64,000 nucleotides of DNA from LMUY01 sp965199555 (GTDB taxonomy: Bacteria > Pseudomonadota > Alphaproteobacteria > Acetobacterales > Acetobacteraceae), in NCBI GenBank assembly GCA_965199555.1, contig CBDASJ010000006.1:682001-746000 (forward strand), in the 5' to 3' direction. Shown piece by piece: positions 48,839-57,326 of this stretch (the stretch's first letter is position 1; every line of letters starts with the position of its first letter). Made by a program: the position numbers and the translations under genes. The notes under the pieces were generated by a model. That model made no database searches. It was not told where the DNA came from and saw nothing but the letters and a program-made list of their open reading frames with translations.

Positions 48839-50416
48839 TCAAGCCAATTGGATGTCGTAAAACTGCGGGAAGCCGCTGCGCATCCCGGTCACGCCGCGCC
48901 GGAACGCCGTGGTCGGGTATTCCACGCCCAGCGGCAGGTAAGGCGCGTCCTGCCAGAACTGCAGTTGCAGCCGCTCGCATGCCGCCTTCTGCCCGGCCAG
49001 GTCGGGTGCGGCGAACCACGCGTCGCGCGCTTCCTCCAGCTTGGGGGCGGTGGGCCAGCCGAACCACGCCTTGTCGCCGTTGCCGCGGATGCCGAGCTGG
49101 CCGGCCGGGTCGAAATTGTTGGTGCCGTTCAGGAAGGTGACGAAGGCCGACCAGCCGCCCTTGTCCACCGGGCTGCGGCTGACGCGGCGTTGCACCAGGG
49201 TGCCCCAGTCGATGGATTGCAACTCAACGTTCAGCCCCACCCGCGACATCACGTCCGCCGCGATCACGCCCAGCGGGTTGGTGCTGGGATAGTTCGCCGG
49301 CGTCATCACCGCGACCTTCTCGCCCGCATAGCCCGCGGCCTTGATAGCCTGCCGAACGCGGTCCAGGTCGCGTGGGCCGGTCAACACCTCGATCCCCGCC
49401 TCGCTCGCCATCGGCGTGCCCGGGCTGAACACGCCCACGCGGTCCTTCCACAGCGTGCGGTCGTCGCCGCACACCGCGGTCATGAACTCCGCCTGGTTGA
49501 TCGCGCCCAGCAGGGCGCGGCGGATCGCCGGGTTGTTGAACGGCGGGAACAGCGCGTTGAAGCGCAGCACGCCGATGCCGCCGCCCGGGTCCAACTGGCG
49601 GGACATCATGGACTTGCCCCTGCGCAGCAGCGGCAACTGGTCGGGCGTGATCTCCTGCCACCAATCCACCTCCCCGCCCATCAGCGCCGACAGCGAGGTC
49701 GACGGGTCGGGGATCACGTGCCATTCCACGCGGTCGAGATGCACCACCTTCGGCCCGGCGGTGAAGCTGCCCGCCCCATTCGGCCGCGGCACGTAGCCGG
49801 CGAATTTCTGGTACACCACGCGGGAGCCGGACACGTGCTCGTCGGAAACGAAGGTGAACGGGCCGCTGCCGACCATCTCCGTCACCTGCTTGTTCGGGTC
49901 GGTCACCGCCAAGCGTTCCGGCATGATGGCAGGCATGATCGTGCCGCTCTTGCCCAGCGCGTTCGGCAGCAGCGGGAACGGCTTGTGCAGCCGGAACTCC
50001 ACCACCCGGTCGGAGGCGGCGCGCAGCTCGGCCGTGTTGTCCATCAGCGCGCGGCCGAACGCATCCCGCGCCGCGAACCGCTTCACGCTGGGCACCACGT
50101 CCTGCGCGCGCACCGGCTCGCCGTCGTGGAAGCGCAGGCCTTCGCGCAGGGTCAGCCGCCACAGCCTGCCATCATCCTCGACCGTGTGGCCTTCCACCAT
50201 CTGTGGTTCCATGGCGAAGGCGTCGTTCTGGCCATACAGCGTGTCGAACACGAGGTAGCCGTGGTTGCGGGTCACGGTCGCCGTGGTCCAGATCGGGTCG
50301 ACGATCGTCACGTCGGCTTCCGGGATGAACCGCAGCGTGCGCGCGTCGGCGCCACGGCTGATCCGCGGCGCGGCCAGGGCGGCCGCCGCCCCTGTCAGCA
50401 GGGTTCTACGCTTCAT
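48839..50416 (-). CDS. Periplasmic dipeptide/oligopeptide-type ABC substrate-binding protein
   Basis: A 525-residue DppA/OppA-family binding protein. The leader MKRRTLLTGAAAALAAPRIS then RGADA looks like a twin-arginine signal. NHGYLVFDTLYGQNDAFAME, LREGLRFHDGEPVRAQDVV, EMVGSGPFTFVSDEHVSGSR and the C-terminal FPQFYDIQLA are close to the first paralogue (495-2087), with which it shares WTTATVTRN and DEYVSGSR/DEHVSGSR runs. No transporter genes adjoin. The aldo/keto reductase gene lies 29 nt upstream on the same strand. Confidence 0.9.
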   Translation of the reverse strand: MKRRTLLTGAAAALAAPRISRGADARTLRFIPEADVTIVDPIWTTATVTRNHGYLVFDTLYGQNDAFAMEPQMVEGHTVEDDGRLWRLTLREGLRFHDGEPVRAQDVVPSVKRFAARDAFGRALMDNTAELRAASDRVVEFRLHKPFPLLPNALGKSGTIMPAIMPERLAVTDPNKQVTEMVGSGPFTFVSDEHVSGSRVVYQKFAGYVPRPNGAGSFTAGPKVVHLDRVEWHVIPDPSTSLSALMGGEVDWWQEITPDQLPLLRRGKSMMSRQLDPGGGIGVLRFNALFPPFNNPAIRRALLGAINQAEFMTAVCGDDRTLWKDRVGVFSPGTPMASEAGIEVLTGPRDLDRVRQAIKAAGYAGEKVAVMTPANYPSTNPLGVIAADVMSRVGLNVELQSIDWGTLVQRRVSRSPVDKGGWSAFVTFLNGTNNFDPAGQLGIRGNGDKAWFGWPTAPKLEEARDAWFAAPDLAGQKAACERLQLQFWQDAPYLPLGVEYPTTAFRRGVTGMRSGFPQFYDIQLA

Positions 50417-50445
50417 CTCCGGCCCTTCCTCTGGTTCGCCGCAGC

Positions 50446-51444
50446 CTAGCGGTCTGCTTCAACCATCCGCCAGCCCGCCGTGATCGCGTCGAGCCTGGTT
50501 TTGAGGTCGTCCGGCAGCGGGCCGGCTTCCGCCGCGGCAAGGCTGTCGGCCAACTGGTCCGGCCGGCTGGCGCCGATGATCGGGGCGGTCACCGCGGGGT
50601 TGGAGATGACCCACCGCATCGCCATGGTCGCCATGCTCATCGCGGCGTCCCGCGCGACAACGCGCAGTGCCTCGACCGCGTGGAACTGTTCGGCGTGCCA
50701 GTACCGGTCCTGATACCCTGCCCCGGCGGTGCCGATGCGGAAGCGGGAGCCTTCGGGAGGGGCCGCGTTGCCGTCGTGCTTTCCCGTCAACAACCCGCCG
50801 GCCAGCGGGTTGTACGGGATCACGGCGATGGCTTCCTCGGCGCAAAGCGGTAGCAAGTCCCGCTCGAAGCTGCGGAACAGCAGGTTGTAGCGCGGCTGCA
50901 CGGATTCGAACCGCATCAGGGACCGCGCTTCGCTGCGCCCGATGGCGCGGGCCACCTTGACGGCCGGCCAGTTCGACACCCCGACATACCGTGCCTTGCC
51001 ATGGCGCACCACCGTGTCCAACGCTTCCAGCGCCTCGTCGATCGGCGTGTGCGGGTCAAAGCGGTGGAGCTGGTAGAGATCCACGTAGTCGGTGCCGAGC
51101 CTGCGCAGCGACGCGTCGATGGCGTCCAGGATATGCTTGCGCGACATGCCGCGGTCCCACGGCGCCGGCCCCATCACGCCGGCGCATTTGGTGGCAAGCA
51201 CGAAGGCATGGCGCTTGCCCTGCAGCCAGCGGCCGACGATCTCCTCCGTCCGCCCGGCGAGGCCGGGGCCGCCACCCAGCGGATACACGTTGGCCGTGTC
51301 CAGGAAGTCGACGCCCCCGGCCGCCGCGGCGTCCAGGATGGCGTGGCTTTGCGCCTCGTCGCATTGCAGGCCGAAGGTCATCGTGCCGAGGCAAACGCGG
51401 GACACCTGCAAGCCGGTGCGGCCAAAGGAAACGTGCTGCATCAT
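50446..51444 (-). CDS. Aldo/keto reductase
   Basis: A 332-residue NADPH-dependent TIM-barrel reductase. It begins with tandem ATGs at 51444 (GGAG 5 nt upstream): MMQHVSFGRTGLQVSRVCLG. The catalytic tetrad is seen in VDFLDTANVYPLGGG (Asp and Tyr), FVLATKCAGVMG (Lys) and YVDLYQLHRFDPHTP (His). PLCAEEAIAVIPYNPLAGGL and APIIGASRPDQL are C-terminal signatures. Substrate unknown. The longer frame to 51756 lies in the nrtR gene and is shadow. It is 25 nt downstream of nrtR on the same strand and may share its message. Confidence 0.92.
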   Translation of the reverse strand: MMQHVSFGRTGLQVSRVCLGTMTFGLQCDEAQSHAILDAAAAGGVDFLDTANVYPLGGGPGLAGRTEEIVGRWLQGKRHAFVLATKCAGVMGPAPWDRGMSRKHILDAIDASLRRLGTDYVDLYQLHRFDPHTPIDEALEALDTVVRHGKARYVGVSNWPAVKVARAIGRSEARSLMRFESVQPRYNLLFRSFERDLLPLCAEEAIAVIPYNPLAGGLLTGKHDGNAAPPEGSRFRIGTAGAGYQDRYWHAEQFHAVEALRVVARDAAMSMATMAMRWVISNPAVTAPIIGASRPDQLADSLAAAEAGPLPDDLKTRLDAITAGWRMVEADR

Positions 51445-51469
51445 GGCTCCATCGGAAGCGGCGAAGGCA

Positions 51470-52132
51470 TCAGATACGATGCTGGAACGGGTTGGCCCGT
51501 CCCGCCGGGAGGCGGTACAGTGCCGCAGGACGATGGGCGCCGACGCGGCGGCTGTCCACCGCCTCCACGATGCCTTGGTCGACGATCTTGCGGCGGAAGG
51601 ATGCGGGGTCGAGCCGCGTTTCCAGCACCTGCTGGTACACCGCGTGCAGCTCGGCCAAGGTGAACAACGGTGGCAACAGGAAGGCGGGCAGTGCGGAATA
51701 GCTGGACTTGCCGCGCAGGCGCGCCACCGCCGCCGCGACGATCGCCGCGTGGTCAAAGGCCAGCGGCGGCAAGGCCGCCACGGGGTGCAAGGACAGGGCT
51801 GCCTCGGCTGCCAGCAGCTCGGGCTCGGGCACCAGCGCGAAATACGCCACCGTCAACGACCAGCCGCGGGGGTCGCGCGCCGCACCGCTGAAGGTGCCGA
51901 GCTGTTCCAGGAAGCGGCATTCCACCTGCGCCTTGTCCCACAGGATGCGCGCGGCCGAGGCTTCCAGCGTCGCGTCCTCCGGCACGTGGACGTAGCCGCC
52001 GGGCAGGGCCGCGACACCGGCGAAGGGGGCCCTGTCCCGCTGGACCAGCCCGACTGCCAGCGCGCCCTGGCTCAACGTCATCAGCACGGCGTCCACCGTG
52101 ACGATAGGGGCGGGGAAGGTCGGGCCGGCCAT
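51470..52132 (-). CDS. nrtR: NrtR-type Nudix-related transcriptional regulator of NAD metabolism
   Basis: A 220-residue protein with an N-terminal Nudix-like domain and a C-terminal winged helix (about 150-220: AFLLPPLFTLAELHAVYQQV, DPASFRRKIVDQGIVEAV). The Nudix box region LPGGYVHVPEDATLEASAAR, then ILWDKAQVE, lacks the normal REUxEE catalytic pattern. This fits the non-hydrolytic NrtR group that binds ADP-ribose and controls NAD genes. The position supports it: it is divergent from a PRPP synthetase-like gene and nadV, the usual NrtR target, with a candidate operator between them. Confidence 0.87.
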   Translation of the reverse strand: MAGPTFPAPIVTVDAVLMTLSQGALAVGLVQRDRAPFAGVAALPGGYVHVPEDATLEASAARILWDKAQVECRFLEQLGTFSGAARDPRGWSLTVAYFALVPEPELLAAEAALSLHPVAALPPLAFDHAAIVAAAVARLRGKSSYSALPAFLLPPLFTLAELHAVYQQVLETRLDPASFRRKIVDQGIVEAVDSRRVGAHRPAALYRLPAGRANPFQHRI

Positions 52133-52142
52133 CGCTTAAATT

Positions 52143-52158
52143 GTAACTTGCATTATAC
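52143..52158. promoter_or_regulatory. Candidate NrtR operator
   Basis: GTAACTTGCATTATAC in the nrtR/prs divergent gap has two-fold symmetry: GTA...TGCA...TAC. It sits 10 nt from the nrtR start and 66-81 nt before the prs start, so binding could repress both. Alphaproteobacterial NrtR sites differ between lineages and no footprint can be cited; the call is inferred from symmetry and location. Confidence 0.4.
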
Positions 52159-52223
52159 GTGAAACTAGCGCAAGGTGCGCCCGCATGACAACCCCCAAAC
52201 ACAATCCTCCGGAGCATCACGCC

Positions 52224-53021
52224 ATGCGCCTCAGCCTCCATGTGGCCGGCCAGGCCGTTCCCTTGCGCTGCTTCACCTTTCCCGGCGGCGAAATCCAGGT
52301 GCGGATCGAAGCGCCGCCCGCCCCGGCCGACGCGGTGACCATCCGTGCCGACCTGATCGATGCCGACTCGCTGATGGCCCTGCTGCTGCTGACCGACGCG
52401 GTGCGCCGCCAGTACGGCAACCCGGCGATCGACCTGGTGTGCCCTTATCTGCCCTACGCCCGGCAGGACCGGGTGGCGTATCCGGGGGAAGCGCTGTCCG
52501 CCGCCGTGGCCTGCCGGCTGCTCAACAGCCAGAACTATCGCTCGGTCGAGGTGTGGGACGCGCATAGCGACGTGTCGCTCGCCCTGCTGGACCGGGTGCG
52601 CAACCGCCCGGCCAGCGATTTCGCCGGACGGGTCGCTACGGCCCAGGACGTGATCGTCGCCCCCGACCTCGGCGCGGCCAAGCGGGCATCCGCCTGCGCC
52701 CGCCTGGCCGGTGCCACGCTGGTGCACGCGGAAAAGACCCGCAGCACCGACACCGGCGCCATCACGGGCACGGTGGTGCACAGCGAGCCGGTGGGAAACC
52801 GCGACTTCCTGATCGTGGACGACATTTGCGACGGCGGCCGCACCTTTACCGAGTTGGCCAAGGTGCTGCGTCCGCTCACGACCGGGCAGGTCAAGCTCTA
52901 CGTCACCCACGGCATCTTCAGCGCCGGGTTCGATGCGTTGGCCGCCGTTATCGACCGCATCTTCGTGGCCAACCCCTTCCCCGCCGAGCTGCCCGGCTTC
53001 GTTCAAACCATTGGAGGATAG
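52224..53021 (+). CDS. Ribose-phosphate pyrophosphokinase-like protein (PRPP supply for NadV)
   Basis: A 265-residue short PRPP synthetase homologue. PYLPYARQDRVAYPGEALSA is the PRPP synthetase signature region, and FLIVDDICDGGRTFTELAKV is the PRPP-binding loop (DDICDGGRT). KRASACARLAGATLVHAEKT carries the flexible-loop lysine area. It would make the PRPP used by NadV. ATG 52224 with GGAG 9 nt upstream is preferred; ATG 52185 would add a 13-residue leader (MTTPKHNPPEHHA). It is followed by nadV after 4 nt, so the two are one transcription unit under NrtR. Confidence 0.87.
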   Translation: MRLSLHVAGQAVPLRCFTFPGGEIQVRIEAPPAPADAVTIRADLIDADSLMALLLLTDAVRRQYGNPAIDLVCPYLPYARQDRVAYPGEALSAAVACRLLNSQNYRSVEVWDAHSDVSLALLDRVRNRPASDFAGRVATAQDVIVAPDLGAAKRASACARLAGATLVHAEKTRSTDTGAITGTVVHSEPVGNRDFLIVDDICDGGRTFTELAKVLRPLTTGQVKLYVTHGIFSAGFDALAAVIDRIFVANPFPAELPGFVQTIGG

Positions 53022-53025
53022 TGCG

Positions 53026-54514
53026 ATGCGCATTTCACCGCTGCACGCGACTGATTTCTACAAGACCGGCCACATCCGGCAGTACCCGCCGGGCACCACG
53101 CTGGTTTATTCCAACTTCACCTGCCGCAGCGACCGGCTGGCCGAGGTGCTGCCGGATTTCGACCACCGCGTGGTGTTCTTCGGCCTGCAAGGCCTGGCGC
53201 AATGGCTGCTGATCGACGCCTGGAACGACGAGTTCTTCCGCAAGCCGAAGGCCGAGGTGGTCGGCCGCCTACCAGCGCCGCATGGATCTGTCGCTGGGCA
53301 AGGGCGCGGTGGATGTCAGCCACGTCGCGGCCCTGCACGACCTCGGCTTCCTGCCGCTGCGCATCAAGGCGCTGCCGGAAGGCAGCCGGGTGGACATGCG
53401 CGTTCCGCTGTTGACGGTCGTGAACACCCACCCGGATTTCTACTGGGTGACCAACTACATCGAAACGCAGCTTTCGGCCGAGCTGTGGAAGGCCATCACC
53501 TCCGCCACCATCGCCTACGAATATCGCCGCCTGTTCACCCGCTATGCCGAGCGCACCGGCGCCGACCAGGCGATGCTGCCCTGGCTCGGGCATGATTTCT
53601 CCGCCCGCGGCATGTCCGGCATCAGCGATGGCGCCACCAGCGGCGCCGGGCACTTGCTATCCTTTTGCGGCACCGACTCGGTCGCCGCGATCGACTACCT
53701 GGAAGCGTCCTACCCGGACGCGGAGCCCACGCTGATCGGCGGCTCCGTGCCGGCGACCGAGCACTCGGTGATGTGCATGGGCGGCGAGGATGACGAGATC
53801 GGCACCTTCCGCCGCCTGGTGACGCAGACCTATCCGTCCGGCATCGTCAGCATCGTCAGCGACACTTGGGATTTCTGGCGGGTGATCACCGAATATGCCG
53901 CCACGCTGAAGCCGGAGATCCTGGCCCGCACGCCGGATGCGCTGGGCAACGCCAAGGTCGTGTTCCGCCCCGACAGCGGCGACCCGGTCACCATCCTCGC
54001 CGGCGACCCGGCGGCGGCACCCGGCAGCCCCGAGCACAAGGGCGCCGTCGAGTGCCTGTGGGACATTTTCGGCGGCACCACCACGCCGCAGGGCTTTCGC
54101 GTGCTGCACCCGCGGGTGGGCATGATCTACGGCGACTCCATTACGCTGGACCGGGCCAGCCGCATCCTGGAAGCGCTGGCCGCCAAGGGCTTCGCGTCGG
54201 GCAACGTGGTGTTCGGCATCGGCTCCTTCACCTATCAGCACGTCACCCGCGACAGCTTCGGCACCGCGATCAAGGCGACGTTCGGCGTGGTGGGCGGACA
54301 GGACCGGGTGCTGTTCAAGGCGCCGAAGACCGACACCGGGACCAAGAACTCCGCCCGCGGCCTGCTGCGGGTGGAGCGGGAAGGCGGGCATTTCGTGCTG
54401 CACGAGCTGCAAAGCTGGGAGCAGGAAGCGCAAGGCATGCTGCAAACGGTGTTCGAGGACGGCCGCATGGTGCGCGTCGAAGGCCTGTCCGCGTTGCGGA
54501 GCCGCCTGTGGTGA
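53026..54514 (+). pseudogene. nadV: Nicotinamide phosphoribosyltransferase NadV, single-base frameshift
   Basis: NadV makes NMN from nicotinamide and PRPP, the first step of one-step NAD salvage. The start is ATG 53026 with GGAGG 8 nt upstream. The first 81 codons (HATDFYKTGHIRQYPPGTTL, VVFFGLQGLAQWLL) are in one frame. From position 53270 the family sequence continues one base over: YQRRMDLSLGKGAVDVSHVA, ALHDLGFLPLRIKALPEGS, IETQLSAELWKAITSATIA, HDFSARGMSG, then VVGGQDRVLFKAPKTDTGT to the stop at 54514. The total length is 3n+1, so one extra base near 53266-53269 (GCCGCC context) is enough to break it. Otherwise all active-site regions are intact, so a sequencing error is a real possibility. 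Confidence 0.88.
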
Positions 54515-54557
54515 CGCAGCGGCCCGCCGCCGCGCGGGCACGGAGGGGCTAGCGGCC

Positions 54558-55556
54558 GTGGCAGAGATCACCCGCTTCTTCGCCTATCGCCACATCCGTA
54601 GCGAAGCCGCCAGCTACGTGGTGGTGTTCCGCCGCGGCAAGCAGATGCGCTCCGGCCGCGGCCTGGCCTTTTGGTTCAATCCGGACCGGACCAGCATCAT
54701 GGAAATCCCGGCGGACGATCGGGACACGGATTTCGTGTTCCAGTCCCGCTCCCGCGACTACCAGGTGGTGACGGTGCAGGGCACCATCACCTGGCGCGCG
54801 GCGGAACCGGACGCCTTGGCCACCCGGGTGGACTTCACGATCGACCTGCGCACCGGCCGCCTGCGGACGGACCCGCTGGACCGGATCGCCAGCCTGCTGA
54901 TCGGCTTGGCGCAATACCAGGCCGCCCGCTACGTCGAGCACCGCACCGTCAGCGACCTGCTGGCGGAAGGGGCGGCGCCGATCCAGGACGGCATCGCCGC
55001 CGCCCTGGCCGCCGATCTGCGGCTGCGCGAGATGGGGCTGTCCGTGGTCACCGTGCGCATCGCCGGCGTCAGCCCCAGTGCGGAACTGGCCCGGGCGCTG
55101 GAAACCCCCACCTTCGAGCGGGCGCAGGGCGTGGCGGACGAGGCCTCCTTCGCCCGCCGCGCCTTGGCGGTCGAGAAGGAACGCGCCATCGCCGAAAACG
55201 AACTGGGCACCAAGGTGGAGCTGGCACGGCGCCAGGCCGCACTGATCGCGCAGGAGGACGAGAACGCCCGTCGCGTCGCCGCGGGCCGCGCCGAGGCCGG
55301 CCGCATCGCCGCGGACGCGGAAGCCGCACGCATCCGCGTGGTGGAGGCGGCGCGCAACGCCACCGAAGGCGAACGCCTGGCCCTGCTGCGCGACATCGAC
55401 CCGGCGGTGCTGCAAACCCTGACGCTGCGCGCCTTTGCCGAGAAGCTGACCAAGATCGAAACGCTCAACGTCACGCCGGACCTTACCGCGGCCCTGGGCG
55501 GCTTGCTGCGGGGTCCCATGCCCCCGGCGCCCCGGGCCGCGCCGCCGCCGCGGTGA
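54558..55556 (+). CDS. SPFH/band-7 domain protein in the NAD-salvage locus
   Basis: A 332-residue SPFH (stomatin/prohibitin/flotillin/HflKC-like) protein. The band-7 domain covers about residues 20-200 (SYVVVFRRGKQMRSGRGLAF, DYQVVTVQGTITWRAAEPDA, LADLRLREMGLSVVTVRIAG in its last third). A long Ala/Glu/Arg-rich coiled coil (about 190-290) and a short Pro-rich tail follow. No N-terminal membrane helix is evident, unusual for the family. It starts at GTG 54558, 43 nt after nadV, and its TGA overlaps the GTG of the NAD-kinase-like gene (GTGA). The coupling suggests a scaffold for the membrane-anchored partner; this is inferred. Confidence 0.85.
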   Translation: MAEITRFFAYRHIRSEAASYVVVFRRGKQMRSGRGLAFWFNPDRTSIMEIPADDRDTDFVFQSRSRDYQVVTVQGTITWRAAEPDALATRVDFTIDLRTGRLRTDPLDRIASLLIGLAQYQAARYVEHRTVSDLLAEGAAPIQDGIAAALAADLRLREMGLSVVTVRIAGVSPSAELARALETPTFERAQGVADEASFARRALAVEKERAIAENELGTKVELARRQAALIAQEDENARRVAAGRAEAGRIAADAEAARIRVVEAARNATEGERLALLRDIDPAVLQTLTLRAFAEKLTKIETLNVTPDLTAALGGLLRGPMPPAPRAAPPPR

Positions 55557-56665
55557 CGGGCGCGCTCGCCCCGCGCCTCGTCCTGGTGACGCGGGAAACC
55601 GAGTACGAGGGCCTGATGGCGCGCCATGCCACCCGGGGCCAGGCGGCGGCTTTCCTGCGCCGGCGGGCGCAGTCGCTGGAGGGATTGGACCAGCAACGCG
55701 ACCATTTGCAGGAGATGCTGGCCGAAATCCGCGCGGCGGTGCCGAAGGGCTGGCGCATCGCCGCCGTGCGGCGGGCCGAGCTGGACCGGTTCCTGTTCGG
55801 CCCGGAGGACGTGGTGGTCGCCGTCGGGCAGGACGGGCTGGTCGCCAACCTGGCCAAGTACCTGGACGGCCAGCCGGTGATCGGCGTGAACGGCGACCCC
55901 ACGCGCAACCCCGGCGTGCTGGTGCCGCACACCGCTTCCGCCGCCGCCGCGCTGTTGACGCAGGCCACGGCTGGCGCCTTGCCGACGCAGAACCGCACCA
56001 TGGTCCGGGCGGAGCTGGATGACGGCCAGGCCTTGCTGGCGCTCAACGAGGTCTTCGTGGGACATGCCAGCCACCAATCAGCCCGCTACAGCCTGAGCCA
56101 TGCCGGCAAGGAGGAGGTGCAGTCCTCGTCCGGCCTGATCGTGGCCAGCGGCACCGGCGCCACCGGCTGGGCGCTGTCGATCAGCCGGGCGACTGGCATC
56201 GCCGTGGAGCTGGCCCCCAGCGAGGCCGCAGCGATGTTCCTGGTGCGGGAACCGTGGCCGAGCCAGGCGACCGGCAGCGCGCTCACCTCCGGACGGTTGG
56301 CCAAGGGCGACACGCTGCTGGTGGTGTCGCGGATGAACGAGGGCGGCGTGGTGTTCGCGGACGGCATGGAAGGCGACCGGCTGGATTTCGCGTGGGGGCG
56401 GACGCTGCGTGTGTCGGTGGCCGACCGGCAGCTCCGCTTCGTGCCGGGCGCGACGCGGCCGGCGCCGATGCCGCCCCCGGCGCGGCGCCGAACCGCCCCT
56501 CCCCCGCCAAGGCCCGCGCCGCCGCCGATGACGCCCGCGCAACTGCCCGCCGCTGCGCCACGCCGCGCCCGACGCCGGGCGCGGCTGGTTTGGCTGCTCC
56601 TCGCCTTGCTGGGGATCGGCTGGGCGGCGGCGATGCTCCCAGCCTGGCTGGGCGTGCCGGGCTGA
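55553..56665 (+). CDS. NAD-kinase-like protein with C-terminal membrane anchor
   Basis: A 370-residue protein with an ATP-NAD kinase fold. The GGDGT loop is altered to GQDGL (residues 92-96, in DVVVAVGQDGLVANLAKYLD). PVIGVNGDPTRNPG, the conserved N165-E166 pair (LLALNEVFVGHAS) and the loop SGTGATGWAL (G200-W206) are present. After the kinase domain comes a Pro/Arg-rich linker (about 300-340) and one membrane helix at the extreme C-terminus (LVWLLLALLGIGWAAAMLPA). A housekeeping NAD kinase would normally be soluble and keep GGDGT, so this is a specialised paralogue, either a kinase or an NAD(P) sensor. GTG 55553 overlaps the SPFH stop. Confidence 0.82.
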   Translation: MTGALAPRLVLVTRETEYEGLMARHATRGQAAAFLRRRAQSLEGLDQQRDHLQEMLAEIRAAVPKGWRIAAVRRAELDRFLFGPEDVVVAVGQDGLVANLAKYLDGQPVIGVNGDPTRNPGVLVPHTASAAAALLTQATAGALPTQNRTMVRAELDDGQALLALNEVFVGHASHQSARYSLSHAGKEEVQSSSGLIVASGTGATGWALSISRATGIAVELAPSEAAAMFLVREPWPSQATGSALTSGRLAKGDTLLVVSRMNEGGVVFADGMEGDRLDFAWGRTLRVSVADRQLRFVPGATRPAPMPPPARRRTAPPPPRPAPPPMTPAQLPAAAPRRARRRARLVWLLLALLGIGWAAAMLPAWLGVPG

Positions 56666-56683
56666 TGCGGCCAGCCGGCCCGG

Positions 56684-57274
56684 TCAGCCGGTTGCTGCGA
56701 GCGCCCGCTGGATGTTCCGTCGGGCCGCTTCATCCAGGCGCCGATGCGCCTCGTCGGTGTGAAACAGGCGCGGCCTAAGCAGCAGTTCTTCCAGGAAGTG
56801 CCGCCGCCCGGCCCCATACCGCGCCGCCCCAAACACCGGCACGTATTCCGCGGCGATCCCGCGTTCGTAGGCGTCGTATGACGCGGCGTCCGCGCCCAGC
56901 ACCGCCATGTCCAGGTCCAGGAACACGGCAGCGTCCGCGGACCAATCCGGCGGGAGGTCCGGCGGCAAGGCATGGCTCGCGGTCAAGCGGATCAGCAGGG
57001 CGGCCCCGGCCAGCATGGCAGGGTCGGCAAGGCCGCCCATTTCTTCCAGCAACAGCGTAGCGCTGCGGGCTTCGTTGTCCGACGCGGCCGGGTCGTAGAT
57101 CGCGTCGTGAAACCAGATCGCCAGTTCGACGGCATCCGGCCACTTCAGCACCGGCCGCACCGCCGCCAAGCCGGCCAGCATGGCGTCGATGTGGGTTTGG
57201 TTGTGGTACGCCCGATGCGGCTCGGCATACCGCACGCGCAGACGTTCGCGATGGGCATCGATGGTGCTGAACAT
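56684..57274 (-). CDS. HD-domain metal-dependent phosphohydrolase (COG4339-like)
   Basis: A 196-residue predicted HD hydrolase. RYAEPHRAYHNQTHIDAMLA supplies the first metal ligands, and AVELAIWFHDAIYDPAASDN the HD pair. FLDLDMAVLGADAASYDAYE and RYGAGRRHFLEELL follow the pattern of COG4339 proteins, whose substrate is not established. ATG 57274 gives the family start; the open frame above it is non-coding. It is convergent with the NAD-kinase-like gene (18 nt gap) and divergent from the lipid cluster, so it could belong to either. Confidence 0.85.
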   Translation of the reverse strand: MFSTIDAHRERLRVRYAEPHRAYHNQTHIDAMLAGLAAVRPVLKWPDAVELAIWFHDAIYDPAASDNEARSATLLLEEMGGLADPAMLAGAALLIRLTASHALPPDLPPDWSADAAVFLDLDMAVLGADAASYDAYERGIAAEYVPVFGAARYGAGRRHFLEELLLRPRLFHTDEAHRRLDEAARRNIQRALAATG

Positions 57275-57326
57275 GATGCGGCAGCTTAGCCCGGTACGAC
57301 AGGGGATAGTGTAGAGCAAAAATATC

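Noticed and set aside
48284..50449. 721-codon plus-strand open frame across hemJ and the binding protein
   Set aside because: Out of frame with hemJ and antisense to the binding protein; no recognisable motif.
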